DNA from: Calonectria ilicicola
Lineage: Eukaryota; Ascomycota; Sordariomycetes; Hypocreales; Nectriaceae
Direction: 5' to 3'
NCBI GenBank assembly: GCA_020809705.1
Contig: CP085831.1
Location: forward strand, 62,001-126,000
DNA: 64,000 nucleotides
The position numbers and the translations under genes were made by a program. The notes under the pieces were generated by a model that ran no database searches, was not told the DNA's origin, and worked only from the letters and a program-made list of their open reading frames with translations. Below, piece after piece: positions 59,037 through 64,000 of this stretch; position 1 is the first letter of the stretch, and every line of letters starts with the position of its first letter.

Positions 59037-60378
59037 ATGATGCTGAAAACGCTCCTCTTTTCTTTTGCCACGGTGCCACTAGCTGTGGAGGCCTTTTGGC
59101 CCACTCCCAACTATCGCCGCAATGCAGACACTTGCAAGATCCAGCTGGCATCGAGCAGCGGCGGTCGAAAGGTTGCCATCGTGCTCGACTCTTCTGGTTC
59201 CATGCTCACTACAGACCCCAATGATCTCAGGATCACAGCTGGAAAGGCTCTTAATGGGCAGCTCGTCTCTTCTGCACAGGCTTCTGGGGGCAAGAGCGCC
59301 GACGAGGTAGCCGTTGTGGAGTAAGTATACAACATCTGTATCCTCTTATTGGTTAATTCAATGCTCATTCACTCACGATATAAAGCTTTGATTCCTATGC
59401 GGTCGTGATCTATCCCCTCGGAGATCCTGCCAAAGCCGACAATTCGTTTGATGAAATTAATAGCAGTGGAGGAACCTGGATTGCTGAGTGAGTAGTGCCC
59501 TTCCTACACAAACCCCCCCTCCCCCCCCCAAAAAAAAAAAGAAAATGACTCATTTGGATTGTTGGCTAACTTTGTACAGCGGCGTTGCCAAAGGTATCGA
59601 TGAGCTGACAAAGTCTGGACACGGCACCACGAAAGATCGATCCGGAATAGTCGTCCTCACCGACGGAGAAGACTCCAACGTCGACGAGCTTATTGACGAA
59701 ATTAACAAAGCACACTCTCTCGGTATCCGTGTCAGCTTCGGTTTCCTCGCCCCATCCGAATCTTTCTTCGAGCCGTCTCTCCTTCAAGCGATTCTCCAAA
59801 CTGGAGGTACATACATGTCCTTTGACCAGGCAGAGAACATCCAACCTTGGCTCTACCTGCTCCTAGGCAATGGAGTAACTGCACTGGACAAGAAGTCTTC
59901 TGCAGACCAACCACTTTTGAGCGGCATTACCATTGCCAAGCTGTCCGGTTCTCAAGACGTGACCTTTTCGTACTCGGCTACTGCTGGCGAGAAGCTGCGC
60001 TTCACCGTGACTTCACTATCTAAACAGACTCTTGATGCTGAATTGAGCCATGGCAACGGTGATGTGGTCGCCAAAAATTCGACAACGGATGGTGGGAATG
60101 GGCCAGCCGAGCTGTCAGTCAAGACTACTAAAGATGAGACGCTCAAGATTGTTGTCTCATCTACTGGCTCTAAGGAAGGCCTCTTCCAGATCTCAGTCAA
60201 CTCTTCTTTGGGTATTTCAGGTTGCAGCCTCGATAACAACAAGCCTCCCAAGAACGAAAGCATCCCAACACCAACCCCAACCCCTTCGCCTATGCCTCCG
60301 GTCACTGGTGGGGCTTCGAGAATTGCAATGTGCGGCATGCCGGTTCTCATGGCAGCATTGTCTTTGGTCTTTCTCTAA
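59037..60378 (+). CDS. Secreted or GPI-anchored von Willebrand factor A domain protein
   Basis: Three exons (59037-59320, 59386-59487, 59580-60378) give 394 residues. Residues 1-19 are a signal peptide. A vWA domain follows with the metal-site motif DSSGS at residue 51 and the later TDGEDSN block. The central part is beta-rich, then a Thr/Pro stretch (PTPTPTPSP) near residue 360 and a hydrophobic tail typical of a GPI signal. It is probably a cell-wall or surface adhesion-type protein. The second intron (92 bp) contains adjacent C and A runs (59513-59540) but has good splice sites. No enzymatic residues seen. Confidence 0.85.
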
Positions 60379-60792
60379 TTGAGTACGATGAAAGATTTTT
60401 ATTTCTTCTCGAAATCTTGGCCCGAGAAACTTGAAGAAAAAGACTTTTGGGTGGCCTCATCTACCTGTGGTGTAAACTATTGCACATCGCTAAGATAAAG
60501 TCATCATCCCATAGTTTAGGCAATGAATTTAAACGAGCAATGAATTCCTATCTTATTAAATCTCGATTAATGTGGCCCTTGGTTCTAGAGGTGATTCAAT
60601 GTGTTATTCGAACGGTTCACGGGGCAATTTCAGGATCAACTACAATGAGTGGCGGGCGCGAAAACACATTCAGAATGAAGATAGAAACCAGTTCTATTTC
60701 TTAATTTTGATCATATCGACATAAGCCTTTTTCATCGTGAACCCATAGGATCTCCCTCAATCCGTCCCAACGCCATGCTTGTGTTTAATATC
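60379..60792. other. Intergenic, convergent gene ends
   Basis: About 410 bp between convergent genes; an AT-rich 3' region without a recognisable gene. Confidence 0.45.
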
Positions 60793-61052
60793 CTAGTAAA
60801 GACCGACAGTCAAGTCACCCTTGACACGAGCAGTCAAGTGGACCTCGGCCTCGAGGTCGAGCTTAATACCGACCAGGAGGGCAGCGGCGGTAGGCTTGCC
60901 CTCGGCGTCAGTGGCGCCCTTGAGGAGCTGGCCTGTGGATTGTGAGAACTTGTTGGAGAAAGAAGTGTTTGGGGGGTTGACTTACCAGCGGGCTGAGAGA
61001 GCCCGGTGGAGGTGGGCAGGGGAACGACGAACTGCTGGTTGGGAGAAGACAT
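60793..61052 (-). CDS. Small conserved-looking protein (68 residues), highly expressed type
   Basis: Two exons (61052-60986, 60932-60793) give 68 residues. The intron has a GTAAGT donor and CACAG acceptor. The protein starts MSSPNQQFVVPLPTSTGLSQ and ends in a beta-like repeat of acidic and hydrophobic residues, finishing VKGDLTVGLY. There is no signal peptide. Codon use is strongly biased to C-ending codons, unlike most of the window, and a TATA box lies about 120 bp upstream with a long pyrimidine-poor leader. These point to high expression. I recall similar short unnamed proteins in Sordariomycetes, but no function is known to me. Confidence 0.75.
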
Positions 61053-61171
61053 TTTGATTGTTGGTTGGTGATCGAAAGATCGAAAAGTTGAAGGTTTGTT
61101 TGTGTGAGTGAGTTGAGAGTGTTGGATTGCTTGGTTGATGAGATTGACTCGAAGGAGGAGGGAATGAATCC

Positions 61172-61179
61172 TTATATAG
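61172..61179 (-). promoter_or_regulatory. TATA box of the 68-residue protein gene
   Basis: On the minus strand the sequence reads CTATATAAG, about 120 bp upstream of the start codon at 61052. Confidence 0.55.
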
Positions 61180-61937
61180 CCATTTTTACCCCAACGTAGA
61201 TATTAAAAGCGCTGATAGATGCAAGGGCATCAAGCACAACATTCATCGGACATCTACCACGTCTCCCGCACCTGCATGGCTGCGTGGCAGCCGATCCCCG
61301 CATTTGCTGAATCGACCTAACAATTGAGACATTAGTTCCCGATTCAACTGCAATACGTGGCCCGCGATTTTCGTAGCCTTCGGGAATCGTCGGCGCTCAG
61401 ACCAGAGACAAAATCGCTGGCCACTGTATTAATAGCAGATGCTGTGGGGCTCATTAATGCCTCGTGTGAGATGCCCAAACATGATGGGCCAATTGTTCTG
61501 CCAATCCCATTGCAATCATTGGCCAGCGCAGCAATGATTCGATCGCTCTGTCAATTCTCACCCAATAGCTCTCAGTTCACATCCATCTATTCTGCAAGAC
61601 ATCTTGCTTGAAATCTCGGGAGGAAGCACAAGCACTGGCCAACTTGAGGGATCTAGATCTTGGAAAGTCGTGTCATGCCCCGCACATTCGGAAGAAAGGA
61701 CAAGCTTTGGCCATGCCAACTCAGAAAAAAAGCAAATACTCGGACATCACCAGCCACCGCACTTGGCTCCGACGGAGTCGACCGCTTCACCCACAGGTGA
61801 AATGAGACGGGGCGTTGTGGAACCCAATGTAAATCCCGCGGAAGACATAACTCTCGGTGCAACTTTTGGTTCTGTCTGGGCTTGACATTCTATTGAGGTA
61901 AATTTATTTCCGAGGTTTCGCCCGATCTCTGTACAGC
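61180..61937. other. Intergenic upstream of the small-protein gene
   Basis: About 760 bp. It probably holds the upstream promoter of the 68-residue gene. Overlapping short frames on both strands were not recognised. Confidence 0.4.
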
Positions 61938-62489
61938 TCATGACATTGCAAGCCCCCACTCGATTTCAATGGGAGTCTGCCCATTGGGAATGGCTCCGGA
62001 TGGGTACCAATTCAGAAAGAAGCCACTATCCAGGGTAAACGTATCTGAACCCGATGTGCCTTGAGAAGAACAATGCAGTTTGTTGTTGGGTCGAAGACTG
62101 CAAATAAGGCAAACGTAACCGTCACCTGTATCGTCACGGGAGAACCCAACTACTCCTGGCACTTCTGGGTTTACCATCATGTAACAGTAACCACCCCACC
62201 TGAGGTATGACGAGGCAATGTCAATAGTCAATATTTCATGAGTCGAAGATTTTAGGATCAATGCAGGTTGGCCAAACCGTGGCCGTGGGAAGAGTAAAGA
62301 TTGAAATAGAAACTCCAAGTCGACCGCAGGCGATGCTGTACGTGAAGCTTTGGCATACGGATGCATATTTGGGAGTCTGGGATGGAACAACCGTAGTGGC
62401 AAGCATCTCTCTCCATACCCTCGTGCTCTCAAAGTTGGTTGCGGAGACCCCAACTCGTCGTGGTCCATCCAGCCACAACCTTTTGACAA
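61938..62489 (-). CDS. Hypothetical protein, uncertain model
   Basis: An open frame of 183 residues. The C-terminal half (about residues 95-183) has a coding look: balanced codon use and a mix such as GGYCYMMVNPEVPGVVGF and FFLNWYPSGAIPNG. The N-terminal half overlaps open frames on both strands and may include an unrecognised intron. No family recognised. It could also be the remains of a larger gene. Confidence 0.35.
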   Translation of the reverse strand: MSKGCGWMDHDELGSPQPTLRARGYGERCLPLRLFHPRLPNMHPYAKASRTASPAVDLEFLFQSLLFPRPRFGQPALILKSSTHEILTIDIASSYLRWGGYCYMMVNPEVPGVVGFSRDDTGDGYVCLICSLRPNNKLHCSSQGTSGSDTFTLDSGFFLNWYPSGAIPNGQTPIEIEWGLAMS

Positions 62490-62985
62490 GTATGGTTAGC
62501 CAACGATGCAGAGGGGTAATCTGATAAGCAACTCAGATGACTGTAATGTTCGTTCACTGAGTAATTAACCTATACTTTCGGAAAACGCCTAATATTAAGT
62601 AAGCGATTTTGCGGTGGGATTTTGATCTGTATTTTTCTAAATTCTTTTTCTTTTCTAAACTAGATCCAATTAATATTGTAATTTTATAATTGCATAAAGA
62701 TTTACAAGATGGGTATAGGCTAGGTATACACACGTAATCACTAGACAAAATAATCTGTGGATTATGATAAATAAATTGCCGAGCTAAATCTGTTCTAATA
62801 TGTAAATACAAGGAAACGAATTAGCGCCAAGCCAGCTATAGCTAAGGCACTTTCCATCTGTCTATAGAGCCTGGCGACTATCATTTTCATCGCAGCTTCT
62901 TCTCACTTATATCTCAAGGGTCCACGGAGATAATGGGAATTGGCACGAACTTGCCTTCGTATCTAGCTTGGGAGTGCGCAGGTAA
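62490..62985. other. Intergenic, AT-rich
   Basis: About 500 bp of strongly AT-rich sequence (for example 62620-62700). No gene seen. Confidence 0.5.
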
Positions 62986-63916
62986 TTATCCAATACGTAC
63001 TAAAAGCCCTTTAGCACCGTGCTTCTGAAAGCCCACATCACTGTCTCGAATTGGAACAATATCTGTCTCATCACACTCTAAACTCAATGCATGAGCACCG
63101 GGGCGAAATATGACACCCAAGAATATATACATTTCGGCCCAAGCGAGACTAAAGACACACAGCGATTAGTCTATGATTACTTTTGGAGGGATTGGCATCT
63201 GAAATGTGCCCTTACTTGGAACCTAAACAATTTCGTGACCCTCTCACCAATGGCACGAGGTTTCGGTTCATACGGGGATCATAGGCACCCAACCAGCGCT
63301 CGGGCTTGAACGCGTATGGTTCTGGATATACATCTGGATCCATGTGCATATGACATATGTGCATTCCAACTGGAGTCTGTTTGAAAGTCGATCAGAAATA
63401 GCTCTGCGTATGGATTTCCGAGTGAAATGAATGATGGCTCACATTTTTGGGAATAGTCCATTGTTTGTACTGCAAATCAACATCTGGTGAGATGCGGGTA
63501 TTGCGCCTCATGAAACGGGCAAGCCTTTAGATTCTTGTGTTAGCAAAGTTTCCTGACGTAAGAATGAGACTGGAAGCAAACCGTAAGCCTTCTTTGATAC
63601 ACCCTACAAAGTAAGGTACTTTCTCCAGGTCAGACCAGCGAGGAACAGTCTCTGGATAGCACGCCGTGATAGGAGCAAGGTCCACATGGAGTCGGCTTTT
63701 TATATCAGGGTTTCGGAGGACAAAGTATGTAATAAGCGACATTGTTCCTGCAGTAGTGATTGTCCCAGCTGCCAGAAGGGCGAATGCTTCTCTGTTTAGC
63801 CGACTAGTCTCCTTTTCCGGCTCTGGGAGATCACTCCTCAGGATATGATGAAATATCGAAGCTTTGTCCTGTTTATAATCAGATTGGGCGGCCATATCCT
63901 TCTTGATTACTTCGAT
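62986..63916 (-). CDS. Cytochrome P450 monooxygenase, 3' part (5' end outside the window)
   Basis: Exons 63916-63558, 63524-63443, 63376-63216 and 63148-62986 give the last 254 residues of a P450; the start lies beyond the right edge. The I-helix region is [14 protein letters not shown], the K-helix is KEGLRF, then the PERW region (AFKPERWLG), and the heme loop [16 protein letters not shown], with its last residues supplied across an intron. The intron between the first two listed exons is only 33 bp (GTCAGG...AAAG with a GCTAAC branch). Without its removal the frame stops at a TAA. Many fungal cluster P450s of the CYP65/TRI11-like type look similar. Substrate unknown. Confidence 0.84.
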
Positions 63917-64000
63917 CTGCCCTTCACTAAACTACCGATCTCGTTCAGCCCGTGCATATATGGGAAATTAAAAGAAATAAATGAAAATATGCAACTCACT

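Noticed and set aside
59513..59540. Adjacent C and A homopolymers as a possible repeat element
   Set aside because: They lie inside an intron with good splice sites; ordinary low-complexity sequence.
62261..62524. Plus-strand frame opposite the hypothetical gene at 61938-62489
   Set aside because: It overlaps the minus-strand model and no evidence favours it; the minus-strand 3' half looks more coding.
1..64000. CRISPR arrays, rRNA genes, replication origins or viral genes
   Set aside because: None seen; no regularly spaced repeats or rRNA-like conserved blocks anywhere in the window.

Overview
The window is nuclear DNA of a filamentous ascomycete (Pezizomycotina, probably Sordariomycetes/Hypocreales by inference). 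Its genes are split by many 33-92 bp introns with GTRNGT donors, CTAAC-like branch sites and AG acceptors. It carries families typical of moulds: HET, Zn2Cys6 and bZIP-DUF3425 regulators, MBOAT-type acyltransferases, P450s and MFS drug transporters. Gene models were built by hand from reading frames and splice signals. In nearly all of them the exon lengths close in phase; exceptions are stated in the entries.

Region 1 (0.3-21.3 kb) looks like the decorating part of a secondary-metabolite cluster. It holds a sulfotransferase-fold protein, two wax-synthase/MBOAT acyltransferases, three P450s (one interrupted by an in-frame TAG), a DHA2 drug exporter, an ACS-family MFS carrier, a secreted arylsulfatase and a bZIP regulator. 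No backbone synthase or terpene cyclase is visible, so the core enzyme is probably left of the window, or lost. About 3 kb without genes follows (21.3-24.3 kb).

Region 2 (24.3-34.6 kb) holds a tiny secreted cysteine-rich protein and a MYND protein. Next is what looks like a sugar-acid utilisation cassette: a 1139-residue fusion of two 6PGDH-like dehydrogenases with a four-carbon acid sugar kinase, a divergent Zn2Cys6 regulator and an ACS-family MFS carrier.

Region 3 (35.5-42.5 kb) holds an intracellular GH13 maltase/oligo-1,6-glucosidase, two maltose-O-acetyltransferase-like hexapeptide enzymes and a Zn2Cys6 regulator with a frameshift near its C-terminus. An initiator tRNA-Met gene at 42.76 kb is split by a 53-bp insert with the hallmarks of a spliceosomal intron at the non-canonical position 26/27. 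This is the most unusual object in the window.

Region 4 (43.5-64 kb) has ordinary genes: a TesB-like thioesterase, an isochorismatase-fold hydrolase, a PHD-finger protein, a HET protein, a large membrane-anchored amidohydrolase, a GPI-type vWA protein, a 68-residue conserved-looking protein, an uncertain ORF and the 3' part of a fourth P450 that runs off the right edge.
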